Assembly (NCBI GenBank): GCA_018819165.1
Contig: JAHJQP010000074.1
Coordinates: 1-5,597 of the forward strand
DNA length: 5,597 bases
From: Pseudomonadota bacterium
GTDB lineage: Bacteria; Desulfobacterota; Syntrophia; Syntrophales; UBA5619
Direction of reading: 5' to 3'
Below are positions 1 to 5,597 of the stretch, one piece after another. The position numbers and the translations under genes were made by a program. The notes beneath the pieces are model-generated. The model was not told the DNA's origin and ran no database searches. It saw nothing but the letters and a program-made list of their open reading frames with translations. Position 1 is the first letter of the stretch; each line of letters starts with the position of its first letter.

Positions 1-40
1 ATTGACGGATCAGGTTGTAGCCGTCCACGATGATGTGCAT
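1..40 (-). CDS. NYN-domain (YacP-like) protein, N-terminal fragment cut by the window edge
   Basis: Only the first 13 codons are present; the gene continues beyond base 1. They read MHIIVDGYNLIRQ. The hydrophobic strand followed by DGYN is the hallmark opening of YacP-like NYN domains, a PIN-like fold related to ribonucleases, in which the Asp (here D6) is one of the acidic metal-binding residues. Family members are predicted RNA-binding or RNA-cleaving cytoplasmic proteins, and their substrate is mostly unknown. I placed the start at the ATG ending at base 40 because family members begin right at this strand and a GGAG lies 9 bases upstream. In-frame ATGs at 46 and 76 would add 2 or 12 residues, and the one at 76 has no ribosome binding site. 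The gene is divergent from the acyl-CoA dehydrogenase at 251. The family call is fairly firm despite the short fragment; the function is not. Confidence 0.7.
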   Translation of the reverse strand, partial: MHIIVDGYNLIRQ

Positions 41-49
41 GGTCATGTT

Positions 50-53
50 CTCC
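50..53 (-). promoter_or_regulatory. Probable ribosome binding site of the NYN gene
   Basis: On the minus strand this reads GGAG, 9 bases before the ATG at 40 and only 3 bases before the ATG at 46. The spacing favours the start at 40. The ATG at 76 is preceded by a pyrimidine-rich CCTCCTGCCC stretch, which cannot pair with the 16S tail. Confidence 0.45.
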
Positions 54-250
54 GCCGTTTTCCTGAAAATATCCATTTGGGCAGGAGGTCATTGCCGGCA
101 GAAGGCGAATGTGCTATAAGCCCTTCCGGTCAGGCTTCCAGTTAGGATCAGTTTGTCGCAGCACTATACCAAACCGGATTTCTATTTAACACCTAAAAGG
201 ACAAGTTCTCAGGCCAAGGTCAGCTAAAATGACAAGGGAGGGAAGAAACC

Positions 251-1393
251 ATGGATTTTGAATTGACCGAAGAACAGAAGATGTTGCAGGACATGGCGTA
301 CCGCTTCGCGAGGGCCAATTTCACATCCCTGTCGGAGGAGTGCGACGAGCAGGAGAAGTACACGGCGGAGATCCGGACGAAGGCGGCGGCCCAAGGCCTC
401 GTCGGCGCCTGGGTTCCCGAGGAGTACGGCGGCGCCGGAGCGGGCTGCCTGGGGAACGCCATCATCACCGAGGAGCTCTCCAGGGTGGACATGGGGATCG
501 GCCTCAACGTTACGGCGGCGAGCTTCGGCTGCGAGGCGATCCTCCAGTACGGCTCCGAGGAGCAGAAGAAGACCTGGCTCCCGCCCGTCTGCAGCGGCGA
601 GCGGGTGAGCGCCGGGGCCTTCACGGAGCCCAACGCCGGGACCGACGTCGCCGGCTACAAGACGCGGGCCGTCAAGGACGGGAGCGACTACGTGATCAAC
701 GGCAACAAGATGTTCATCACCAACGGCACGGTCTGCGATTTCATGGTGACGGCCTGCATCACGAACCCCGAGGAGAAGAAGCACAACAGCTTCAGCCTGA
801 TCATCGTCCCGGCGGATGCGAAGGGGGTGACCCGGAACAAGATCCACGGGAAGTTAGGGATCCGCGCGAGCGACACGGCGGAGATCGCCCTGGAGGACGT
901 CCGGGTTCCCCAGGCCAACCTGGTCGGGAAGGAGGGGCACGGCTTCCGCGAGCTCATGCACTTCTTCGACACGACGAGGGTCATGGTCGCCGGTCAGGCC
1001 CTCGGCCTCTCCGAGGCCTGCCTGGAGACGAGCGTCAAGTACGTCAAGGAGCGGACCGCTTTCGGGGCTCCGCTCGGCGCCTATCAGCTCACCCAGATGA
1101 AGCTCACCGAGATGGCGATCCGGATCGAGGCCCTCCGAGGTCTCGTTTACAAGGCGGCCTGGCTGATCGACGAGGAGCGCCCGGACTACACGCTCGCGGC
1201 GATGGCGAAGTTCTTCGGCGGCCAGACCGCCGTCTTCTGCGCCAACTACGCCGTCGAGCTCCACGGGGGCTACGGCTACATCAAGGAGTACCCCGTCCAG
1301 AAGTGGTACCGCGACGCCAAGATCCTCGAGCTCTACGAGGGGACGAAGGAGGCGGAAATCATGACCATCGGGCGATACCTCCAGGCGAGATAA
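251..1393 (+). CDS. Acyl-CoA dehydrogenase, MCAD-type active site
   Basis: This cytoplasmic flavoenzyme family oxidises acyl-CoA to 2-enoyl-CoA and passes electrons to electron-transfer flavoprotein. The protein has 380 residues, a normal length. The N-terminal helical domain covers about 1-115. The middle beta domain contains AFTEPNAGTD (123-132), which contacts FAD and substrate, then MFITNG (154-159) and SDTAEIALEDVRVP (207-220). The C-terminal helical domain has ERTAFGAPLG (267-276), the FAD-contacting HGGYGY (338-343) and RDAKI (354-358). LYEGT (361-365) supplies the usual catalytic base, E363. T242 in FDTTR corresponds to the MCAD threonine, not to the glutamate of IVD. E336 stands where many relatives have Gln before the GG motif. 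The start is supported by GGAGG at 237-241, 9 bases upstream. No promoter or terminator is evident. The substrate cannot be read from sequence: short-chain, branched or alicyclic acyl-CoAs are all possible. The gene converges on the ATPase at 1541-2668. Confidence 0.95.
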   Translation: MDFELTEEQKMLQDMAYRFARANFTSLSEECDEQEKYTAEIRTKAAAQGLVGAWVPEEYGGAGAGCLGNAIITEELSRVDMGIGLNVTAASFGCEAILQYGSEEQKKTWLPPVCSGERVSAGAFTEPNAGTDVAGYKTRAVKDGSDYVINGNKMFITNGTVCDFMVTACITNPEEKKHNSFSLIIVPADAKGVTRNKIHGKLGIRASDTAEIALEDVRVPQANLVGKEGHGFRELMHFFDTTRVMVAGQALGLSEACLETSVKYVKERTAFGAPLGAYQLTQMKLTEMAIRIEALRGLVYKAAWLIDEERPDYTLAAMAKFFGGQTAVFCANYAVELHGGYGYIKEYPVQKWYRDAKILELYEGTKEAEIMTIGRYLQAR

Positions 1394-1540
1394 AGGTGTT
1401 GAAGAGAGTTTAAGGGGCCTGCAGCGAAAAAAGGAGACCGTTTATTGATGTTTTTATATATCAGCCCTGGAATCAGGGTAGAGCACGGAAAATCACCCCG
1501 TCCTGCCGCTCGATCCTCCGGCGAAACGCTTGCATCGCCT

Positions 1541-2668
1541 TTACGCCGACAACTGGGAAAACCACTGGCCGGCCAGGAGGATGGATATCCCGTCCCGCTG
1601 CTCTTCCCTTCTGAGGTTGTGGACCAGGAGTAAGGCCGAAGCCTCGGGCAACCTTTTCCGGAAAAAGCGCAGGGAAGGGGTCGGGACCTTCTCCGAGAGC
1701 TTGATTTCGATCAACTGTTCGACCTTTCCCTGCCGGCTCAGGGCAAAGTCGATCTCCCGGCCGTCCTTGGTTCGGATGTAATGGAGATCGATGTCTTCCC
1801 CCGCGGTATCCTGTAGGTACTGGACGTGCTTCAAGAGACAGACGGCGCAGGTGTTTTCCAACCGGACGCCTTCGTCCTCCTTGACGAACCCGCTGTCGTA
1901 AAAATAGATTTTCGGCTCCCGCAGAACCGCCCGAGCCACGTTGGCATGGAAGGGGCGCACGGGGAAAACGATGCAGAGGTTTTCCAATATGTCGATGTAG
2001 CGGCGGACGGTGTTTGGGGCGATCTGGAGATCGCCGGCCAGGGAGGTGTACGAAACCGGCGACCCTACCCGTTCCCGCAGCAGTTCCAGCAGCAGACGCA
2101 TGGAACGGATCTCCTGGACCCGGCCGAACTCGACGATATCCTCCCGGATCAAGTCCGTGTAGTACTGGTTCCGCCAGCGGGCCGCCTCGGTCTCCTGTCC
2201 GGACAAAAAAGGCTCCGGAAAACCTCCCAGACGGCTCAGCAGGGAGAGGGCCTCGAAGGGGGCGAGCGAATCCTGAAGCTCCCGGACCGAAATGGGGTTC
2301 AGTCGGAAACGGAAATACCGTCCGGCCAGGGATTCCCCCGACTGACGGAAGGTATCCAGCCGGGAACTGCCGGTGATCAGGATCGCCTGATCCTCGGGGC
2401 GGGTATCATAGAGCCCCTTGATGAACCTCTTCCACCCCGGCATCTTGTGGATCTCGTCCAGAACGAGCATGTCGGCGCCGATCGCCCAGGAATGGGCGCC
2501 GATGATCCGGGCGTCGTCGAAATTGTCGTAATTCAGATACTGGGGGTTTCTGAACCCTGACATCAGGGTCTTGGCAAGCCACGTCTTCCCGACCTGCCGC
2601 GGCCCGGTCAGCATGACCATTTTCTTTTTCAGATCCTTGAGGATAGGATCATAAAGATAGCGTTCCAT
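1541..2668 (-). CDS. AAA-family ATPase with DUF4143 C-terminal region
   Basis: This 375-residue protein has the architecture of the widespread AAA_14/DUF4143 family, whose cellular role is not established. Residues 1-130 form the P-loop domain: Walker A GPRQVGKT (22-29), Walker B MLVLDE (67-72, with D71 and E72), and a sensor-like strand ILITGSSR (96-103) followed by GRYFRFRLNPISVREL. Residues 165-235 include a helix-turn-helix-like stretch (about 205-232, SYTSLAGDLQIAPNTVRRYI). The C-terminal part carries GREID (303-307) and IEIK (320-323), matching the D...ExK pattern of the PD-(D/E)XK fold often seen in this family. No membrane segment or signal peptide is seen. The start is the ATG at 2668, with AAAGG six bases upstream. 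The gene stands alone: the stop is 147 bases from the convergent dehydrogenase, and there is a 129-base gap to the next minus-strand gene. No toxin or antitoxin partner is visible. It may be an accessory, horizontally acquired gene. The family call is strong; the role is unknown. Confidence 0.9.
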   Translation of the reverse strand: MERYLYDPILKDLKKKMVMLTGPRQVGKTWLAKTLMSGFRNPQYLNYDNFDDARIIGAHSWAIGADMLVLDEIHKMPGWKRFIKGLYDTRPEDQAILITGSSRLDTFRQSGESLAGRYFRFRLNPISVRELQDSLAPFEALSLLSRLGGFPEPFLSGQETEAARWRNQYYTDLIREDIVEFGRVQEIRSMRLLLELLRERVGSPVSYTSLAGDLQIAPNTVRRYIDILENLCIVFPVRPFHANVARAVLREPKIYFYDSGFVKEDEGVRLENTCAVCLLKHVQYLQDTAGEDIDLHYIRTKDGREIDFALSRQGKVEQLIEIKLSEKVPTPSLRFFRKRLPEASALLLVHNLRREEQRDGISILLAGQWFSQLSA

Positions 2669-2797
2669 GCCAGACCTTTAGGCACGGCTCTGCATAAAAG
2701 TCAAGACTTTTCCGCAAAGCTCGGCACAAAGGCCGTATTGCGCTGAATCTTCGCTTGTCCGATGATCGGATGGCCATTGCGCATCAAACCGCCGGTC

Positions 2798-4063
2798 CTA
2801 CCACCCCTTAGTCCACATCTCGTCGTCCTCGTAGACCTTCTCGTCGTTCTGGGCGGCCTCCTCGGCGTCCGCCTCGATCATCCGGCCGGGGTTCGGGTCC
2901 TTGAGGACCTCGCGGTAGTACTCGTGCTGGATGAGGAGGTTCATGACCTCGTTGGTACCCGTCCAGATCTGGATGAGGCGGGTGTCGCGGATCATCTTCT
3001 CGATCGGGAAGACGTTCGTGTAGCCGATGCCGCCGACGACCTGCATGGCGAGGTTGCAGACGTTCCAGGCCGTGTCCGTGGCGAACTTCTTGGCCTCGCT
3101 GACGAGCCGCCGCGCGGTCGGCAGACCCGCATCCACGCTCTTCCCGGCGGCGAGCGTCAGCGCCCTCGCGGCGTCCAGGGCGGTGATCGCATCGGCCACC
3201 TTGAAGCTCACCCCCTCAAAGTTCCGGATCTTCTGGCCGAAGGCCTTCCGCCGGTCGGAGTAACGGGCGGCCACCTCCAGGGCGGCGCGGGCCATCCCGA
3301 GGGAGCCGCCGGCCGAGGTGAGCCTCTCCGGGACCATCATGGTGTTGAAAATCGTTGCCCCCTCGTTGAGGCCGCCGATAAGGTTCTCCCGGGGGACCTT
3401 GACGTCCTTGAAGAGCAGCCTCCCCGTCCCGCCGCCCCGCGTCCCGAGAAGTTTGTAGAGGTACTTCACCTCGACGCCCGGCCGGTCCTTTTCGATCAGG
3501 AGCAGGCTGATCCGCTCGTGGGGCTTCCCCGCCGGGTCGGTGTTGCAGTAGACGATGAAGAAATCCGCCCCGTCGGCGGCGACGACGAACCGCTTCTGGC
3601 CCTTCACCGTGAACCAGCCGTCCTTAAAATCGGCGCGGGTCGTTGCCCCGAAGAAATCGGAGCCGCCCCTGGGTTCCGTCAGGGCCTCGGCGGAAATCAG
3701 ATCCCCCTTGAGCAGCGGCTTGAGGAACTTCTCCTTCTGCTCCTCCGTCCCGAAGGAGTGGAGGGCCTGCCCTACGATGGAGGGCATCGAGAAGGCGCAG
3801 CCGAGGGCGGTTCCGAGAATCCCCACCTCTTCGAGGGCGGCGATCTCGGCGCTCCAGGCCAGGCCGCGGCCGCCGTACTTCTTGTCGAAGCGCAGGCCGA
3901 GGAGGTTATAGTCCCCCAGGGCCTTGACGAACTCCCGCGGGTAGGTGACCTCGTCCCGGTCCATCTTCCGGATCAGATCGGACGAAACCTCCCGTTTGAC
4001 GAACGCACGGACCTCCTGCTTCAAGGCCATCTCTTCCGGTGTCAGAAAAATGTCTTGCAGCAT
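2798..4063 (-). CDS. Acyl-CoA dehydrogenase, IVD/LCAD-like active site, acidic C-terminal tail
   Basis: This is a FAD-dependent acyl-CoA dehydrogenase (acyl-CoA to 2-enoyl-CoA, electrons to ETF) of 421 residues, about 40 longer than a standard member. Visible motifs are EALTEPRGGSD (126-136) and GQKRFVVAADGADF (155-168) in the beta domain, TGRLLFKDVKVP (213-224), RRKAFGQKI (271-279), the FAD-contacting QVVGGIGY (341-348) and RDTRL (359-363). The usual catalytic glutamate in YEGT is replaced: the sequence is IWTGT (366-370), with T368 at that place. A glutamate is instead present at E246 in PERL, the position used as base by isovaleryl-CoA and long-chain acyl-CoA dehydrogenases. The extension after about 383 ends in an acidic run (397-415). 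The start is well supported by AAAGGAGG, with GGAGG 7 bases from the ATG. It lies 142 bases downstream of rpe on the same strand; cotranscription is possible but unproven. The substrate is unknown, and it is clearly not a recent duplicate of the dehydrogenase at 251. Confidence 0.93.
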   Translation of the reverse strand: MLQDIFLTPEEMALKQEVRAFVKREVSSDLIRKMDRDEVTYPREFVKALGDYNLLGLRFDKKYGGRGLAWSAEIAALEEVGILGTALGCAFSMPSIVGQALHSFGTEEQKEKFLKPLLKGDLISAEALTEPRGGSDFFGATTRADFKDGWFTVKGQKRFVVAADGADFFIVYCNTDPAGKPHERISLLLIEKDRPGVEVKYLYKLLGTRGGGTGRLLFKDVKVPRENLIGGLNEGATIFNTMMVPERLTSAGGSLGMARAALEVAARYSDRRKAFGQKIRNFEGVSFKVADAITALDAARALTLAAGKSVDAGLPTARRLVSEAKKFATDTAWNVCNLAMQVVGGIGYTNVFPIEKMIRDTRLIQIWTGTNEVMNLLIQHEYYREVLKDPNPGRMIEADAEEAAQNDEKVYEDDEMWTKGW

Positions 4064-4205
4064 GCCATTCCCTCCTTTTGAAAAGATGACGTTCCGTTAA
4101 TGGTCCGACAGGCCGGCGAACGGGGAATCCGCCGTTTTACCGGGTTCCTGTTCCCGATGCGCCCGTGCAAGGGTGTCGTTCTGCGGGGGGACGGTCCTGC
4201 CGGAT

Positions 4206-4877
4206 TCAGACCGCGACCGTCGGCGCCGTGAGGAGGGCCCTCATCGCCCCGATCGTTTCGGGATAGTTGCCGCTTCCGAAGATGGAGGCGCCCGCGACCA
4301 AGATATCCGCGCCGGCGTCCGCAATGGAAAAGATGTTCTTCAGGGTCACGCCGCCGTCAACCTCCAGAAGGACCGCCGGGGCGATCTCACGGATCATCCG
4401 TTTGGCCGCTGCGATCTTCGGGAGCATCCCTTCGATGAACTTCTGTCCCCCGAAGCCGGGGTTGACGGTCATGACGAGGAGAAGATCGATATCGGGCAGG
4501 ATCGGCTCCACCTGGGCGAGCGGTGTCGCCGGATTGAGGGAGACGCCGGGCCGGACGCCGCGTTCGCGGATCATCGCGACGGTCCGGTGGAGATGGACGG
4601 AGGCCTCGACATGGATGGTGATCCAGTCTGCCCCCGCCTTCGCGAAGGCGTCGATATACCGCTCGGGGTTTTCGATCATCAGGTGGACGTCGAAGGGGAG
4701 ACGCGTCGTCTTCCGGAGAGAGGTGATCAGTCCCGGGCCGATGGTGAGGTTGGGGACGAAATGGCCGTCCATGACGTCGATATGGATCAAGTCGGCCCCC
4801 GCCGCCTCTACGGCCGCAATCTCTTCGCCGAGCCTGCTTCCGTCCGCCGAAAGGATGGATGGTGCGATCTGTTTCAT
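4206..4877 (-). CDS. rpe: Ribulose-phosphate 3-epimerase
   Basis: Rpe interconverts D-ribulose 5-phosphate and D-xylulose 5-phosphate in the cytoplasmic pentose phosphate pathway. With the start at 4877 the protein has 223 residues, the usual size, and opens MKQIAPSILSADGSRLGEEI as family members do. It is a single TIM barrel with all expected residues: HIDVMDGHFVPNLTIGP (32-48) carries metal ligand H32 and catalytic D34, DVHLMI (63-68) carries H65, VNPGFGGQKF (138-147) is the flexible loop, and VDGGV (173-177) carries the second catalytic acid D174. GASIFG (196-201) forms the phosphate-binding end. The frame is open upstream to a GTG at 4955, which would add 26 residues with no family resemblance. 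Neither start has a clear ribosome binding site, so 4877 rests on homology. A promoter at 4999-5027 would give a leader of roughly 115 bases. The gene is divergent from waaA. Confidence 0.95.
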   Translation of the reverse strand: MKQIAPSILSADGSRLGEEIAAVEAAGADLIHIDVMDGHFVPNLTIGPGLITSLRKTTRLPFDVHLMIENPERYIDAFAKAGADWITIHVEASVHLHRTVAMIRERGVRPGVSLNPATPLAQVEPILPDIDLLLVMTVNPGFGGQKFIEGMLPKIAAAKRMIREIAPAVLLEVDGGVTLKNIFSIADAGADILVAGASIFGSGNYPETIGAMRALLTAPTVAV

Positions 4878-4998
4878 GGTCGAACCCGCAATGACTTCAA
4901 GTTCAATGACAAAGGGTTGGAGAAGCGGCGATTGACGTTCCAGGTTTTCCCGCACGCGGCGACCCCGGGGAAGCCGTCAACGATCCGCCGCCGGGATC

Positions 4999-5027
4999 TT
5001 CATACACCATCGGGGGGGCGGTGTCAA
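4999..5027 (-). promoter_or_regulatory. Sigma70-like promoter for rpe
   Basis: On the minus strand the -35 box is TTGACA (5027-5022), a perfect consensus match. A 17-base spacer follows, then TATGAA (5004-4999), which matches the TATAAT consensus at 4 of 6 positions. Transcription would begin near 4992, about 37 bases before the GTG at 4955 and about 115 bases before the preferred ATG at 4877. The spacer contains a run of seven C (5018-5012). It is the best promoter I found in the window, though predicted from sequence alone. Confidence 0.6.
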
Positions 5028-5082
5028 CAAACTCCGCGACGACCCCCCAACCTGCAGCTTGCGGCCGGTCTCCGGTCATGGT

Positions 5083-5597
5083 ATGGAGGACGTCAACACC
5101 GGATCGTCATCGAAGAGAGGTTACCTCTTGTTCTGGTCGGGACTCTACAATGCTCTGCTTCTGGTTGCCGCGGTCTTTGCCGTCCCCTTCTACGGGGCGA
5201 GGATGCTCCTGACGGGGAAGTACCGCCGGAGCCTCGGTCCCAAGTTCGGCCGCCTCTCCCCGGAGATGGCCTCCCGCATGATCGGACGCCCGCGGATCTG
5301 GGTTCATGCCGTCTCGGTCGGCGAGGTGACGGCGGCCGCTCCCATCGTGGCGACGCTCCGCTCCCGCTTCCCGGCGGCGTGCATCGTCATGTCCACGAGC
5401 ACGGAGACGGGGCAGGAGATGGCCCGGAAACTGGTCGATGCCGCTACGGCCCATATCTATTATCCTCTCGATATTCCCTGCGTCGTCCGAAAGGTCCTCG
5501 ACCTGGTTCGGCCCGATGTCTTTGTCCCCGTCGAGACGGAGCTCTGGCCCAATTTCATCCGGATCTGCCGCGAACGGGGGACGCGGATCGTCATGGC
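5083..5597 (+). CDS. waaA: 3-deoxy-D-manno-octulosonic acid (Kdo) transferase, N-terminal part, cut by the window edge
   Basis: WaaA (KdtA) transfers Kdo from CMP-Kdo to lipid A precursor at the cytoplasmic face of the inner membrane. About 171 residues of an expected 420 or so are present. An N-terminal membrane anchor spans about 15-39 (LLFWSGLYNALLLVAAVFAV and on). It is followed by the basic KYRRSLG (46-52) and the family signature IWVHAVSVGEVTAA (72-85), in which E81 is the conserved catalytic glutamate. MSTSTETGQ and then VETELWPNFIR (150-160) complete the GT30 N-terminal domain pattern. The start is uncertain: ATG at 5083 has no good ribosome binding site, while TTG at 5128 has GAGAGG 7 bases upstream and would place the start right at the membrane anchor, as is usual in the family. 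The frame stays open upstream to 4936. The gene is divergent from rpe, 205 bases from the rpe ATG at 4877. The identity is firm. Confidence 0.93.
   Translation, partial: MEDVNTGSSSKRGYLLFWSGLYNALLLVAAVFAVPFYGARMLLTGKYRRSLGPKFGRLSPEMASRMIGRPRIWVHAVSVGEVTAAAPIVATLRSRFPAACIVMSTSTETGQEMARKLVDAATAHIYYPLDIPCVVRKVLDLVRPDVFVPVETELWPNFIRICRERGTRIVM

Noticed and set aside
113..191. TATAGT and TATAGC (minus) and TATACC (plus) as -10 boxes in the divergent gap before the first dehydrogenase
   Set aside because: None has a -35 matching better than 3 of 6 at 16-18 bases, so no promoter could be assigned in this gap.
340..1413. Long Arg/Gly-rich open frame on the plus strand inside the first acyl-CoA dehydrogenase
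   Set aside because: It is a frame-shifted shadow of the real gene, with the composition typical of the wrong frame in GC-biased DNA and no recognisable motif.
1465..1478. Small hairpin (CCCTG, GAAT loop, CAGGG) between the convergent genes, as a terminator
   Set aside because: The stem is only 5 bp and no T-run follows it on either strand. The A6 run at 1427-1432 is not next to a stem.
1445..1633. Small open frame of 62 codons in the convergent gap, running into the ATPase 3' end
   Set aside because: About half of it overlaps the ATPase antisense strand. The composition is not protein-like, and AAGGAG at 1431-1436 is the only favourable sign, which is not enough for a call.
1826..2560. Open frame on the plus strand opposite the DUF4143 ATPase
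   Set aside because: It is antisense to a gene with clear Walker motifs, has no family resemblance and has no ribosome binding site.
2675..2704. TTGACT as a -35 box of the ATPase gene on the minus strand
   Set aside because: The only -10 candidates at 17-18 bases (CTAAAG, TAAAGG) overlap the ribosome binding site, so the transcript would start too late.
251..4063. The two acyl-CoA dehydrogenases as a two-gene cyclic-acid or aromatic degradation operon
   Set aside because: They are on opposite strands with an unrelated ATPase between them, and no hydratase, CoA ligase, thiolase or ETF gene is in the window.
2762..4081. Long open frame on the plus strand opposite the second acyl-CoA dehydrogenase (439 codons)
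   Set aside because: It exactly shadows a gene with full family motifs on the other strand. Its product is low-complexity, rich in Leu, Val, Gly and Pro, as expected from antisense of GC-rich codons, and there is no ribosome binding site.
4111..4135. CGGCG...CGCCG inverted repeat followed by TTTTA between rpe and the second dehydrogenase, as a terminator
   Set aside because: The 5 bp stem has an 11-base loop, and the short T-run lies on the plus strand, which has no gene ending there. For the minus-strand genes the polarity is wrong.
5059..5087. TTGCGG-17-TATGGA as a promoter for waaA
   Set aside because: Each box matches consensus at only 3 of 6 positions. It would fit a TTG start at 5128, but such weak matches are expected by chance.

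Overview
The window looks like a chromosomal stretch from a GC-rich Gram-negative bacterium. A Kdo transferase (WaaA) gene implies an LPS outer membrane. Two acyl-CoA dehydrogenases, a YacP-type NYN protein and a DUF4143 ATPase together would fit a fatty-acid- or aromatic-oxidising anaerobe of the former Deltaproteobacteria (Desulfobacterota, Syntrophus-like). That taxonomic guess is inference from protein style, not a match I could compute.

Layout from left to right: (1) the first codons of a NYN-domain gene run off the left edge on the minus strand (1-40). (2) A 210-base divergent gap leads to a complete acyl-CoA dehydrogenase on the plus strand (251-1393). (3) A convergent AAA/DUF4143 ATPase lies on the minus strand (1541-2668). 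(4) A second acyl-CoA dehydrogenase lies on the minus strand (2798-4063). (5) Ribulose-phosphate 3-epimerase (rpe) lies on the minus strand (about 4206-4877), with a good sigma70-like promoter at 4999-5027. (6) The N-terminal part of waaA lies on the plus strand (about 5083 to the right edge). No gene-free stretch exceeds about 210 bases, and I saw no RNA gene, insertion sequence, CRISPR array or convincing intrinsic terminator.

The genes do not form one pathway. The two dehydrogenases would feed electrons from acyl-CoA oxidation to electron-transfer flavoprotein. They sit on opposite strands, are clearly divergent, and place the catalytic glutamate at different positions: the MCAD-type site in the first and the IVD/LCAD-type site in the second. 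They therefore probably act on different acyl-CoAs. Rpe (pentose phosphate pathway) and WaaA (lipid A-Kdo synthesis) are housekeeping genes transcribed divergently. The ATPase is an accessory-type gene of unknown role.

I did not find a convincing undescribed multi-gene system. The points most worth a second look are the contrasting active sites of the two dehydrogenases, the acidic tail on the second, the lone ATPase with a nuclease-like C-terminal motif, and the C7 tract inside the rpe promoter spacer together with the unclear rpe start.
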